From contig OU015494.1 in NCBI GenBank assembly GCA_907164885.2, positions 1,704,768-1,768,767 of the forward strand: a DNA stretch of 64,000 bases, in the 5' to 3' direction. Below, piece after piece: positions 44,140 to 55,045 of the stretch. The translations under genes and the position numbers were made by a program. The notes under the pieces were generated by a model. That model was given only the letters and a program-made list of their open reading frames with translations, ran no database searches and had not been told where the DNA came from. Every line of letters begins with the position of its first letter. Within the stretch, counting starts at the first letter, position 1. The stretch is from Dolomedes plantarius. Its lineage: Eukaryota; Arthropoda; Arachnida; Araneae; Dolomedidae.

Positions 44140-45973
44140 AACAAAAAAATTTAGACCGCCACCCCTTTAACGGGGTGCGGGCGCGGATTTTTAATAAAAC
44201 TCCCCACGCGATTGGAGTCTATGCAATTTCCTACACTCCCCTAGAAACTACTCTCTGCCTGAACTGATTTCTTACCCCTTTTAACATTCGTTCGTCTGAG
44301 TAACATAACCTAGAAGCAAAGTTTATTACAAAAAGTCTCTGCACTTCATCATCGGCAGGTTGTTCTTAATTCGGAGTCCATAGCTGGAATCCCGAAAAAC
44401 TCCCCTCCGGCCACAGGGTAGAAAACCATTAGTTTTATTCAAATGAATAATAGCCCTTCTCTGCCGTATAGTTAGGATCGGCAGCATTTCATCGGAACTT
44501 GTCCTTCGGCTCCTGGCCATTGCTGGTGCGTCCATCTCATTCTGTAGCCAGCACTTTCTTCCTCCTGGTATCCCTCACTGCAAGTACACCTCCGTCTACT
44601 TAAACAAATAATCTAATTTACAAACGTAGAGCTGCACTCATGTCTGACTCACCGGAATCCGATCAGACATCCAAAAATACAAGTTTCATAGTAATCTTAT
44701 CCTGCACCAAAAATATATAATTCACCTGCATCTTAAACATTCTAAACTACAATTTCAATTTCTAAGCATTTCTAACTGAACTGTTGCATATTTCAATTTT
44801 CAATTGTATTTCCTTGTTAGTTTTCTCAATTGTACAACAAACATAGTATTAACATTTATTAGTTGTAAAAAAAAGTGGAAAATAGGCATATACTTTCTTG
44901 ATACTTCAGAATTTAAATTGTGTTATAATAAGAGACCTAAATTTAGTTCATTAATCATTTATGTCCGGGATCTCAATATAATGCCATTTAAATCTAGGCA
45001 AGGATGACACTAAAAGCCTTATTTTTTTATTTTTTTTAGTTTCAAGTTCTAAGGATACTTAAAAAAAATATTTCATACATGACATCACAAATGTCAGAAA
45101 TGTAAAGAAAATGTCCTGCTATGTACAGTCAGTTGAATACAATACATGTAAATATTTGCCAATTCTAATACATCTACAAATACCTAACAAAACAATCTAT
45201 ATATCTATTTATACTACTAAAGCAATCTGTTTGTGCGTGGATGTGTAACGCGCGCTAGTGTTTTAGGGATCAATTAGTTAAATGTGTCGGCCCGTGTCAG
45301 AGAGCCGTTAAGGATTTACAATTTAAGAGACCATGGTTTTTCTTCCGAGGTTAAATTGCAAATTCCTCTGTGTGACTTGATCGCTCTGAGCGAGGGGATA
45401 TTACAGCTTAGTGACGACACGTGTTTAACCTTAATTATTACAATTCGAAATACGCCTTCAACATCAAATATTTCGCAAGCAATATTACACATTCAAGTCA
45501 AACTTTGATACAAAATTACATTATATTCCTAAAAAAAAATTACATTTTTATGCAATAGAATCACAATATATTCAAAAATTTTACATTCTTATGCCATAAA
45601 ATTACATTCTTATCACAAGTTTCACTTACTACAATTCCAGAGTTCCACATGAAACTTTTTTGAAAATACCTCGCGTCAAAAATTATTACAAAGCCATCAT
45701 TAAAGTTATTACATACCAATCAGAATTCAGATTGTATAACAAAATCAATTATATCATTATGGACTCATAGCACTGGATTACTCAAAATATCAGAGCTGCG
45801 TTCCAAGGTATTTTACTATTAATGTATTTTCACAAAAAAAAGGTCGACTTTGGAAGACTCTGAAGTCCGGCTCCAATCTGAAAATCAATAATGTTGAATT
45901 GATACCTCACCACACATCTGGCTCGCACTGTATCCAACCAAGCTATCCATCGAACATCAGAATGTGTCATAAA
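44140..45973. other. Gypsy 3' region without recognised gene
   Basis: Between the Gypsy coding remnants and its 3' LTR. No envelope gene is seen. A block at 45195-45250 (TCTATATATCTATTTATACT and then CTGTTTGTGCGTGGATGTG) resembles the start of some arthropod Helitrons and may be a further insertion. The frame at 45284-45508 (plus) has no motif. Confidence 0.4.
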
Positions 45974-46300
45974 TCATTCCTTCCTGATTTGAGGTTTCCG
46001 TCTAGACTTTCTCGAAGCCATTCTGCCTTTTCGGTGTTGTTTATTGTTTGGAAAAACCGCTGAAATGAGTTGTTTCCTTTGCGAAGTCCCCATCTGCGTC
46101 TTCGCCCTCCTCTTTCTGAGTTCGTACCGTGGTTGTTTTTCATATTGCCCCGATACACCGTCTGCCAACTGCCGTTTCTGAGGCGGTTGCTTCTGAGTGT
46201 TATGACTGCTGGATTTCGGGGGTCCTGGTGTGGGCCCTGAACTTTGATCTGTATAACTGCAGGTCGGTATTCTCCCGGCCAATTGTTTCTCGTCGCACAT
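45974..46300 (-). CDS. Basic hydrophilic frame downstream of Gypsy Pol, 108 codons
   Basis: Minus-strand open frame rich in Pro, Gln, Lys and Arg (SSGPTPGPPKSSS, RYELRKRRAKTQ). It follows the Pol tail in the same orientation and could be its continuation beyond a break or a small third frame. No envelope-like signal peptide or membrane segment is visible. The protein character is plausible but the call is weak. Confidence 0.3.
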   Translation of the reverse strand: MCDEKQLAGRIPTCSYTDQSSGPTPGPPKSSSHNTQKQPPQKRQLADGVSGQYEKQPRYELRKRRAKTQMGTSQRKQLISAVFPNNKQHRKGRMASRKSRRKPQIRKE

Positions 46301-46429
46301 TCCTTGGATTAAATTTGGATGTGTAAAAATAGGGTTTTGCTGGACCCTCTTCTTCTTGCATTTTTTTTCTGGAATTGCATTACCGTTTGAAAAACTTTCG
46401 TTTTCCCCTTATGTGCGGCCCTGGGATTC

Positions 46430-46850
46430 TTAATTGGACTTTTTTTTGTCTCCGTTTTCATGTTTCCGTTTCAAGCATGACTGTGGAGGGCTATGTTCAT
46501 TTGAAAATGCGGATTCTGCTGTTTCTTTCCGGATTCTCAATCGGTGTGTCTGCAACACGTTTTTGCGATTTGAGGGGCCTGCTTCATTTTCAAAATGCGG
46601 ATTCTGTTTCTTTTCGGAATTCTCAATCGGTGTGTCTGCAACACGTTTTTGCGATTTTGAGGGGCCTGCTTCATTTTGACCCTGGAGTTCAGAACTTTGT
46701 GTAGATTTCGATTTTCGTTCTAATTTCTGATCTAAATCCACCATGGTTTGTCGATTAATATACACTCGACACTGATCCACATTTACCGCGATCTGCTTCC
46801 CGTGCTTTTGAATAGTCAGAACGTTATTTCGGGAACTTTGCACTAGATAT
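46430..46850 (-). pseudogene. Gypsy Pol C-terminal tail with internal duplication
   Basis: Minus-strand frame of 137 codons. It begins with the end of the integrase C-terminal barrel (SSRNNVLTIQKHGKQIAVNV, DQCRVYINRQ) and continues as a hydrophilic Lys/Ser/Glu-rich tail containing two copies of the NEAGPS segment, produced by a tandem duplication in the DNA (46504-46678). Confidence 0.65.
46504..46678. repeat. Tandem duplication, 86-88-bp unit x2, within Gypsy Pol tail
   Basis: TCTCAATCGGTGTGTCTGCA occurs at 46535 and 46621, and AAAATGCGGATTCTG at 46504 and 46592. The small unit-length difference puts the two copies in different frames. Confidence 0.9.
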
Positions 46851-46899
46851 GGGCCCTCAAACTTTGGTGCAAAATTTACTTACAAAATGCTTTTGAGCA

Positions 46900-47745
46900 C
46901 TAGATAAATGGTGTGTTGCTTGAGTACCCAATCAGTACCCAATCTCCAACGTGAACATTATTTTCTCGCCTTTTGGTATCATAGTATTTCTTTTGGGTGT
47001 TTCGAGCGGCATCATTCCATTTACGCGTTTCGTGTAATAACTGTTCTATATCTTTCATTTGAAATTCAGCCTCTCGCTGCTGTACAAAAAACATTCGATC
47101 TAAGGGTGTCATTAATTTTCGTCCAAAAAAAAAACTTCTGCTGGTGTTTTCCCCGTGGAGTCGTGCTGAGCCGTGCGAAGTGCATAAGTAAATTCTTGAA
47201 TATACTTATCCCAATTTTGGTGGTATTTCTCAATGTAAGCTGCGATCATCCGCACAATATTTCGATTTACTCGCTCCGCAATATTAGATTGCGCTCGATA
47301 TGTGACCATTTTGCAGTGCTTTATGTTTAACTTTTCACACATATCCTCAAAATATCTTACTTACAAATTGTTGGCCATTGTCACTAATTAATTGTACTGG
47401 TGCAGAATATTGAAACACATATTCTGCATGAACGCGTTTGTGACTGCCTGAGCTGATGCGCGCCTCAGGGGTACAATTTCCACCCATTTTGAAAAATGAT
47501 CAGCGATCACTAACAAATATCTAAACATTTCCATGGGCACTTCTGGGATATGGTCCCAATAAATCCACTCCGACGACAGCATTAGGAAATGTCGCTACAA
47601 TTGTTTGTGAGGTACCCTGCAGGCTTGTGATTCACATAATTTATTCTTTGACATGGTCGCAGCTTCGAACATATTGCGTGACCCATTCTTTCCTAGGGTT
47701 TTTCCACCTGTGTTGGACAACGAGCCCCTCTTCTTGTTGCCCCTC
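46900..47745 (-). pseudogene. Gypsy integrase, broken
   Basis: From the N-terminal side on the minus strand: WVTQYVRSCD (end of the H2C2 finger, about 47690), GVDLLGP (about 47575), YLLVIADHFSKWVEIVPL (first-Asp region, about 47515), LISDNGQQFVS (second Asp, about 47385), and VTYRAQSNIAERVNRNIVR (catalytic Glu, about 47300). LRTAQHDSTGKTPAEVFF and the C-terminal linker YYDTKRRENNVHVGDWVL (about 46990-46930) follow. The D, D and E residues are all still present, but in different frames with stops between, so no enzyme can be made. Confidence 0.88.
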
Positions 47746-47746
47746 C

Positions 47747-48519
47747 TTAGTTTAAATTGCGCTCATACTGAATGTCAGGGTATCTAGGGTTTGTAATGGC
47801 CTGTGGCCTATTATACCTAGGAGGATATGACCAATTTCCACTCTGTCGGATCCCTATATCCATTTGTGGCCTTCTATAAAATCTCCCAACATTGTCCGGA
47901 ACCGCATTTCGTATACTCGGTGGGTGTCTTTGGTCGTACTTTATCACCCCCTCAATTAGCTCTGTTAGATCTTTGGGCCTGATAATTTCTAAAAAATCTT
48001 CCTCATTAGGGTTTAATCGATCTGTAATTAATTTTAACCTTCCTTTCTTCCGTTTGGTTCTCATTGAGTTTCTTCAATAACTCACATTTCCGAATGACCA
48101 CCTCGTACGCGGTTTGCTCTGGCTTTTGACATACTCCATATAATTCCTGCTCCAACTTAAGGGTATCCCTTACTTCTGGAAATGTTTTCTTAGCTTTTCA
48201 GCAAACTGCTCAAATGTAGTGATCCCACTGGACCCAATAACATCATACCATTGCTTAGCCGCTCCCCGCAGCCCTCTTTTTGCAATCACCAACTTTGTGT
48301 GCGTCTGATGCAGGATAGCTGACGCAATGTTCCTCAACTGCCTCAAATATCTAATGACAGATCCTTCCCCCGAAAACCAAGCACTTTGTGGTGCAGTCTG
48401 GCCACAAAATTAGCCAAATGCTGCCACCCTGCAGTCCTGGCCTGTTTGGTGTTCTTCCCGGCCATTTATGCTAATTGTTCTAACTGCTCGCGTAGCTGAG
48501 CTACTTCCTCTGCTGACAT
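47747..48519 (-). pseudogene. Gypsy Gag, broken
   Basis: Starts at minus-strand ATG 48519 (MSAEEVAQLREQLEQLA) and hits a stop after 17 codons. The frame resumes with shifts (GWQHLANFVARLHHKVLG near 48420). The last 105 codons (48064-47747) are open: NPNEEDFLEIIRPKDLTELI and a basic Arg/Tyr/Pro-rich end (RFYRRPQMDIG), as in Gag proteins of this kind. No zinc knuckle is clear. Confidence 0.65.
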
Positions 48520-48687
48520 GCTAGTGCCGTAGATATTATACTTTTAGAAAAACTTAGAGTTTTACTATATAGAATGACACCATACACAATCGCTACTCTT
48601 TGGCACTCTTCGTGTGAACTCCACAGCACTATAGAACACATTCACAATTTTTTTATAATGTACAAACACTCACTTCTCTTTCGGTCG

Positions 48688-48720
48688 AAATGGTCGGGCG
48701 CCAGTATGTTGGCGCCAGTC
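48688..48720 (-). promoter_or_regulatory. Possible Gypsy primer-binding site
   Basis: The minus strand reads TGGCGCC twice within 21 bases; the second copy, TGGCGCCCGACC, begins like the primer-binding sites complementary to tRNA-Lys. It lies next to the truncated 5' LTR. Confidence 0.45.
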
Positions 48721-48837
48721 TGCCAACTCAGCGTGTGCCCTTAAATAGATCAAACACCTGCGCCGAACTCACTTTGGGCTGGCATGTACAGCGCTGCTAC
48801 CAGAAAATTTGCATCTGAGCAACACGCGAACCCTACA
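48721..48837 (-). repeat. Gypsy 5' LTR, truncated (~117 bp)
   Basis: Matches the first 116 bases of the 3' LTR (44011-44126) with few differences and then diverges abruptly. About 350 bp of the LTR's R/U5 side are missing, so transcription and priming signals are lost. Confidence 0.8.
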
Positions 48838-48842
48838 AGATT

Positions 48843-49680
48843 TATTGCACGACGAGACAAGTGTTTAAATATATATAGTGACTGTGGCACTAATTTCGTT
48901 GGTGCTAACAAAAAGCTTAAAGATTTATGGCTCTTACAAAGTCTCACAGGTACAACGTAATTATTAGTCGTAACTTGTGTGATGAAGGTATCAATTGGCA
49001 TTTTAACCCTCCTGCTGCACCTCATATGGGATGCATCTGGGAAGCAGGAATCAAATCGTCTAAATTTCATCTCAACCGAATATTAACTAACATCATCTTG
49101 ACCTTTGAAGAGCTGTACACCATCAAAACTCAAGTAGAAGCTTGTCTGAATTCGCGCCAATATCCCCAATATCCAGTGATCCAAGTGATGTCGCGGTACT
49201 AACACCTGGTCACTTTCTTATTGGAAGTCCTATTACTGCTGTTCCAGAGACAGATTTTTCGTCTTCCAAAATGAATCATCTTTCTAGGTGGCAGCTAACC
49301 CAAAGACTTTTGCAACACTTCTGGAAGCATTGGCAGTCGGAATATCTCTCTCGTCTACAACAGAGACCCAAGTGGTTTACCCGGCAACTCAACCTACAGG
49401 TGGGAGATCTAGTATTGATCATAGAGGACAACCTACCACCAATGAAATAGCGGATGGGACGAATCGCCGAAGTATTTCCAGGCAAGGACAACTGTGTTCG
49501 GGTCGTATCAGTCAAAACTGCAGATGTCTTAGTGAAGAGGCCAATTGTAAAATTATCAAAGTTACCATTAGAACTGTAATGATGCAATTTTTAAATTTGT
49601 TAAATATTCTATTTAATTTACAATGGTTTCTATATATCTTTGTTAATATTGTATATCTAGCAATGTTATGTTTTGAAATG
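48843..49680 (+). pseudogene. BEL/Pao integrase, C-terminal part (split by Gypsy)
   Basis: Continues directly after the Gypsy insertion with FIARRD and SDCGTNFVGANKKL (second catalytic Asp region), then INWHFNPPAAPHMGC (about 48990) and GIKSSKFHLNRIL. TPGHFLIGSPITAVPE (49205-49250) and RWQLTQRLLQHFWKHW begin the C-terminal DUF5641-like domain, with LQVGDLVLI near 49396. Frames change near 49190 and 49450. The Gly-Gly-Leu-Trp-Glu catalytic Glu block is changed to GCIWEAG. Confidence 0.82.
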
Positions 49681-49702
49681 ATATATTTCAAGGTGGCCGG
49701 CA

Positions 49703-50020
49703 TGTTCGATCCCTATAACTGTGATCGCTCTTTAGCATTCTAATTTTTATTTGCATCTTTTGCTTGTTTTGCAGAAACGCGAAAAGGCGAATTCGCATTT
49801 AAGCGGTGCACGCTCGTTCGCAGAATTCATTCGTTTTTGGCCTTTTGCCAACTAAGAAAGAGCACAGTGGTTTTTTGCCATTCGGCACGCTTAAAATATG
49901 ACCGTACTCAGTTGTATTACTTTATCATCATTTGTACACATGTATAGCTGCAATAAACGCTATTGTTTTGTCAAGTAAAGTCCACTTGTTTTCTTCCGGC
50001 ATCATACATGCCACTGCACA
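49703..50020 (+). repeat. BEL/Pao 3' LTR (318 bp)
   Basis: Copy of 38677-38995, followed by the target duplication ATCGC. Confidence 0.95.
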
Positions 50021-50025
50021 ATCGC
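50021..50025. repeat. BEL target-site duplication, right (ATCGC)
   Basis: Matches 38672-38676 exactly. Confidence 0.9.
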
Positions 50026-50820
50026 CTTCCATTTACCATTCCAAGGAAACTCACTCCGCTTTAGAGGCGAATATTACTTTAAAGGTATGTATTTGGTCCA
50101 TCTGGGGTCCAGGACACATTTAAAAAAAATTTATTTATTGAGTTTGTAAAGGTTAACCATATGATTTGTAAACAAAATCACATCATAAAACTTCTCATAA
50201 AGTTTTAAAAAAATTTTAAATTTTAAAATTAAAAAAAAGTGGGATAATTTAAAATCGTTATAATTTGAAATGTTATTTGTCGAATTTCAAAATTTGTTCA
50301 TTTTATCAAACAGAAATATATAAGTTTTAATTTCGATTCAGCATTTTTTCAAATATCATTTTTTTTTAAATTAAAAATATTTAGAGTAAAAATTTCAAAA
50401 AAAAATTATTTAACTTATTTTTAAAATATCATATTTCCCAAAGTAAATTTTTTTCAAATTTGTTTAATCAAATTAAAGTAAAATAATTGAAAAAAGACAT
50501 GTTCCAAGTTTGAATCATTTATCTTTAACGGTTCTTGACTTATAACAATTTAAACACTAGAAATGGTGAAAAAAAATACCTCATGAAGAAAAACTTTGAA
50601 GTTTAAACAAAGCTATATTAAAATAAAAACCATGCGTAAATATATTTTATAAATGAATAGTACCTCAATTACAGAGCTAAAATTGAATGAAAATCGGAAA
50701 ATTACATAAGTAATGAGCTACGAAATAAAACTTAGTCTCATGAACAGATGTTACTGTTAGAGTGATTCCGACAGATGTTACCATTTGCGGGTTAAGAGAC
50801 TGCAATTTTCCCTCAAAGTA
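50026..50820. other. AT-rich Helitron interior, no gene seen
   Basis: Low-complexity A/T runs between the BEL element and the helicase fragment. No frame recognised. Confidence 0.5.
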
Positions 50821-51020
50821 TGCTTCGTCATGACGATAAATAAGTCTCAAGACCAAACTTTAAAATACTCTGGCGTAGATTTAAAAGAAAATTGTTTCTC
50901 CCACCGACAGTTTTACGTAGCTTACTGAAGCGTAAGTCCGCGGAAGAGCCTGGTAATATTAGTTTCGCCGATGAAGAAACGAAAAATATTGTTTATAAGG
51001 AAATTCTCTGAAAAGAAATT
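50800..51020 (+). pseudogene. Helitron (PIF1-like) helicase, C-terminal fragment
   Basis: The plus strand reads KRLQFSLKVCFVMTINKSQD and continues with LKYSGVDLKENCFSHRQFYV before a stop at about 50924. After a frame change, ETKNIVYKEIL occurs near 50985-51009. TINKSQGQ is helicase motif V/VI of the PIF1 family, and CFSHGQ-YVA with KTKNIVY marks the very C-terminus of Helitron helicases. The Gln-Asp-Gln in place of Gln-Gly-Gln is a point change in this copy. The rest of the Rep/helicase gene is absent. Confidence 0.8.
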
Positions 51021-51057
51021 TCATTATTTTTCCATTGTAATTATCCTAAAATATACT

Positions 51058-51085
51058 CCGTAGCGAAGCACGGGTATTCAGCTAG
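51058..51085 (+). mobile_element. Helitron 3' terminus (hairpin + CTAG)
   Basis: CCGTAGCGAAGCACGGG can fold into a short GC stem; after TATTCAG comes CTAG, followed by T (51086). This is the canonical Helitron 3' end, and it lies just 50 bases after the helicase fragment. Confidence 0.75.
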
Positions 51086-52035
51086 TAATCATGTAAAGTT
51101 TCAATTATATTGAAATACAGGGGTTTATAAAATAATGGACTATTTCTGCAGAACTTTTTATTAATGAACTGTAAGTATACCTTTGGCATGGAATCGATGC
51201 GGGATAGAGCTATATAAGTTCTTTGCATAAGATCAATTTGGGACCATGCATCTTGCAACATAAGTCCTAACATCTCCTATGATGTTGGAGAGGGAGAACT
51301 TTTCGCTGCCAATATGTTCCGACGAATTATTATTACTGAAACAAGATAATTTGATACACAACAAATTCTGATTCTCCCTCGCCTGCCGTTTTCCACACTT
51401 TATGCATTTAGGGGTCCCTTTTGTACCTCGTCGATACTCTGATTCGCAATACACCGACCTTTCTTTAAGTCCCCATTTTCCAAATTAATTCCCCATCATC
51501 GACCATATTACTATTGCGGGAAATCTGATACTCGTTCTTCACCATATTCTATTCCTCTGCTTGCCGATCACGTCGTCTTCGTGATTTTTATACTCCGCAC
51601 TTTTTTTTAAGTGGTGTTTCCATTATTTGATAATTTGTATGTTGATAGTTCTGTTAGATAAATTGGGCGATAACCTTCAGTTTTCTCCCTGATAAGGATT
51701 TGAGTTAAGTCTATCCTCTTTGACTGAGACAGCCCCACCCGAATTCCACTGCAGAACATTCAGAGTGACTCTCCAATTCCTCCGATACCTTCGCGATCAC
51801 ATAGAAGGACGTCGAGGATGTCATTCCGAAATATGTAGACCATTTTGCCGTTCAAAATGTTACCCAGGGTACACCACGAGGAGGTAGGTCAACGTTGTAT
51901 CCCAACGTAGTGTTTTATTGCAATCGAGAAATTCAAACATGCCATATCGCTCTATAAAAATTATGCATAATACAATCCATGAGAAGTTGATACCAGTTGA
52001 AATTGCTGGATAGAATTTAGACGAAACGTTGGAGG
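51086..52035. other. Unclassified stretch, possibly decayed LINE body
   Basis: Composition is less AT-rich than the surroundings at 51480-51850, and the next block is a LINE C-terminus in plus orientation, so part of this may be decayed LINE. No motif is readable. The frames at 51233-51454 and 51860-52069 (minus) lack family features. Confidence 0.4.
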
Positions 52036-52275
52036 TTTGAAGATCTCGCTTGCTTACCAGATATCCCACAACGAGACGCCGTCGCCTCGTTTCGGCTATT
52101 TACAGGCCATGACTGTCTGAGTAAGCACCTTCACCGGATTGGTGTATTTGCCCAGCCTTTCTGTCCACTTTGTGATCTTATGGAACCCATGAACAGAGCT
52201 CATCTGAGTCGCTCTGGAGCACTTCTTGGTTGTGACTCCGAGACCGCCCGATATTGGCTTGCCAAGACAGTCTAG
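52036..52275 (+). pseudogene. Non-LTR retrotransposon C-terminal fragment
   Basis: An open frame of 79 codons to TAG 52273-52275. It contains RDAVASFRLFTGHDCLSKHL, then HRIGVFAQPFCPLCDLMEPM and NRAHL. The pattern GHDxL-x2-HLHRIG followed by CPLC...M-R-HL is the C-terminal zinc-binding region of arthropod LINE Pol proteins, after the RNase H or linker. No upstream RT motif was recognised, so this is a 5'-truncated or decayed copy. Confidence 0.72.
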
Positions 52276-55040
52276 GGCAATGAATGTGGTCACTTACTTC
52301 ATGTTATTTAGGTGTAACTGTTTGTATTTCCTTTTTCCTTGCCTTGCCATTAGAAATAAAAAATATTGATAGTTCTTCATTTAGGAGGACCTTATGCACC
52401 AGCAAAAATATTATAAATACCTCCTGCTGTTTTTTAATGCTTCAGGTGAATATTAGACATTTTTTGCTACAGGTGGTAAATGCGGTCAATATTTGTTGAA
52501 AAAAGTAACTATTTTAGAGCAATAAACTTTCTAGCCATTCTTTCAAAAATGTCATTGAAGAAGTTAAAAGAAATGCAAATAACTTAAATACCAGTCAGTA
52601 CAAATCAACAATTACGTGGTCGTTAAAAGGTTTTGAGAAACGACATGTACTAAAGCATTGCGAAAACATATAGGCTTCCCATTTTAACTGAGGATAAACT
52701 ATCTCAATTAAGACTGTGTTGTCCCGTTTGCCTTCAGTGGGACTAAATTAATCTGCAGGGCGAGTTAATACATCATTTAGATCTGTCCAGAAAGCTGTCA
52801 AACACATTTCCATCAGCGGGAAGGAACTCAAATCATCTAGTAAACGAAAAAGGCTCAGAATCTTGCAGTTCGCCTGGCTTCATGAATTGTTGAACTTTAT
52901 GTAGAACAACTGATACGGTTTTTCTACAGTGATGAAGACTGTGCTTTGATCTTGGAAAGCTGTCTCTAAAGAATTTAGGATATGAACGTTCCTTATTTTT
53001 CCCATAAACATATGGAACTCTTTTTTTTACGGAAAATAAAAAAATGACTCTTTTTGATGCAAATTTTTGAACGGTAGGATAAAATCAAGAAACTCACCAA
53101 TAGGTTGTTTATTGTATTTGGAGCCAAAGTAGCTTTTTCTATTTGTATTGCGTCAAAATTTGCATGTAAATATAATATCATTGCTTTTATTTTAATTATT
53201 CCGGTATCAACCCTTAGTTGTGCTTTCAGAAATTTTGTATTTAACAACCAGAGAAATTCTAGATTAGAAATACCTATAATCTAAATTAGAATGTATGATA
53301 GGTCTTTGTGTAGTGCTATCAGTGATTAAGATTAGGTTAGACATTCAATTTCAGGAAGAAACGGTAAAATATTTAAAAATGAAAGTTCAAAAGCTGTATT
53401 TCAATAGATAAAAATTCACACTTCTAACTCGATCAAAATTCTTGCACAAGCCCCTTTCTCCACAATGTATGCCGCAGTCTTTTTTGGCAGAATTTGCTCT
53501 TAGTTTCATAGGAGAACTGTACATAATTTTGTTCATTCCAGTGTTGTTTGAACTCAGTGTATTTATAGAATGGGAGAGAGAGATGTATACTAAAGAAAAT
53601 ATTTTAATGTTATCTCCCCCTGGGATCAATAAATATTTGATAAATAAAAACATTTGATCATAATTTTATTATAGTGTTGCGTACATTAACTTCTAGTTCA
53701 AAAACGCAGCTAGTGAGAACAAAACTTCTCGTAAAATTCTTAAAAGTGTCACCTTTAAATTTCTGATTTTTTCTCTGTCAAAAACCAGCTAAGAGATTTT
53801 ATCAAAATTGTCCAGAAAATATTAAATGATTAAGTGATTTTGGACATAGAAAAAAATTATAAACATTGGCCCAAACAATATATTTGGGAAGATTATTTTG
53901 TCAAAAAAGGAATCACAGATTTGATGCACGCCTTCTAAAATCCATGCAATCTCCCGATGGGAGATTTTTCCAGCATTTATTATCCAGATTTCTACGCATT
54001 ACTTATAAGGACCATTATTAAAACAATAAAATTTTCAAACACTAATTTCTAATGTTAAGTAAACATTTGCAATTTCTTCAAAATGAAGAAATGTATGAAC
54101 AATGTGTATGAATGAGTTGTAAAAGTAAACATCGCAGCATATAATTAAAAGTCTTCTCTTTTCACTAAATAACTAATACCAAAGAAAGCGGTAACTAAAC
54201 ATTTTTCTAAATACAGTACAAAAAAAAAATGATCTTCTCAGATAGAGTAAATTTACTTTAGAATGTTTGAAATAAAATGTGCACGTCTTATGAGCCTTGA
54301 ATAGTTTTCAAATAAACGGAAAAACATTTCTTGAAAAACAATATTAATGAAGTCTGAAATATAGTTTGTACAGACTGAATGAATCGATAAAATTTGTATC
54401 GTTTCTGAGTGGAAAAAAAATCTTTGCGACAAAAGCAAGGAAATAATTAATTATATACTACTTTATTCAATGGATGACAGCAAAAAGGAGGAAAACTTTC
54501 AAAATCTTTGTAGATTTTTTTTCCTTTTCTAATCGCTATACCGCTGAAAAGCAACAGATTAAAAAAAAATATTGATTGAAAGTAAATATAAGATTTTGTC
54601 TTAGTAAAAATGTGCTTCTAATCTTTGTTCTAGAGCAACTTCTTTTGCAATCTCTCTGCTTTTTGCTGGTATTACTTTTTGAAACGACAAACTGTTCCGG
54701 AATAAAGATCTAGAGTTGGATTATAATGAAAATTTAATGATGTGACTAGCTTAGAGGTTTAATTACTGTCTTATTGGGTTTATATATAAATGTCTAAAAA
54801 ATGGAAAATGATTCGAATAGATTATGAAAAAAATAAATATCCGTCTAGAAATGCAATTTCGGATATCGGATATCGGATTGTGAATATATTTAAAAACAAA
54901 ATAATCTTTAATATCATCGAAAACTTCATTAAAAATATCTTTTTAAATTACACATTATTTCTGATTTTTTTCAATGCTTAAATGATATACAAGGTTCATA
55001 AATAATTATGAAAAACGCAATTTTTTCTTTTATCATAATA
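52276..55040. other. AT-rich stretch, no gene seen
   Basis: No recognisable coding region. The frames at 53387-53653 and 53442-53657 overlap on opposite strands and have no motif. Confidence 0.6.
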
Positions 55041-55045
55041 GAAAG
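55041..55045. repeat. BEL target-site duplication, left (GAAAG)
   Basis: Matches 62287-62291. Confidence 0.92.

Larger units (their letters stand above)
43661..48837 (-). mobile_element. Ty3/Gypsy LTR retrotransposon, deleted, inside the BEL integrase
   Basis: Minus-strand element flanked by AGATT (43655-43659 and 48838-48842); one extra A precedes the left TG, so a 6-bp AGATTA/AGATTT reading is also possible. The left (3') LTR is 466 bp, while the right (5') LTR keeps only about 117 bp of matching sequence. Gag is followed almost directly by integrase, so protease, RT and RNase H are gone. The interrupted BEL codons join cleanly when the element is removed, which proves the insertion order. 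Confidence 0.9.
38677..50020 (+). mobile_element. BEL/Pao LTR retrotransposon, old copy split by Gypsy
   Basis: LTRs at 38677-38995 and 49703-50020 are direct copies differing at about 17 positions plus one indel (about 95% identical by hand count), starting TGTTCGATCC and ending TGCACA. The 5-bp target duplication ATCGC flanks both ends (38672-38676, 50021-50025). Gag, protease, RT, RNase H and integrase traces occur in BEL order on the plus strand, with many stops and frameshifts. A minus-strand Gypsy element (43661-48837) splits the integrase. Without it the element would be about 6.2 kb. Confidence 0.95.

Noticed and set aside
44127..46430. Envelope gene of an errantivirus-like Gypsy
   Set aside because: No signal peptide, furin-like site or membrane segment could be found in the minus-strand frames.
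46908..47330. 140-codon plus-strand frame
   Set aside because: It is the antisense shadow of the Gypsy integrase, whose minus-strand motifs are clear.
54790..54981. 63-codon frame starting MSKKWKM
   Set aside because: Ile/Asn/Lys-rich composition typical of AT-rich DNA; no homology recognised.
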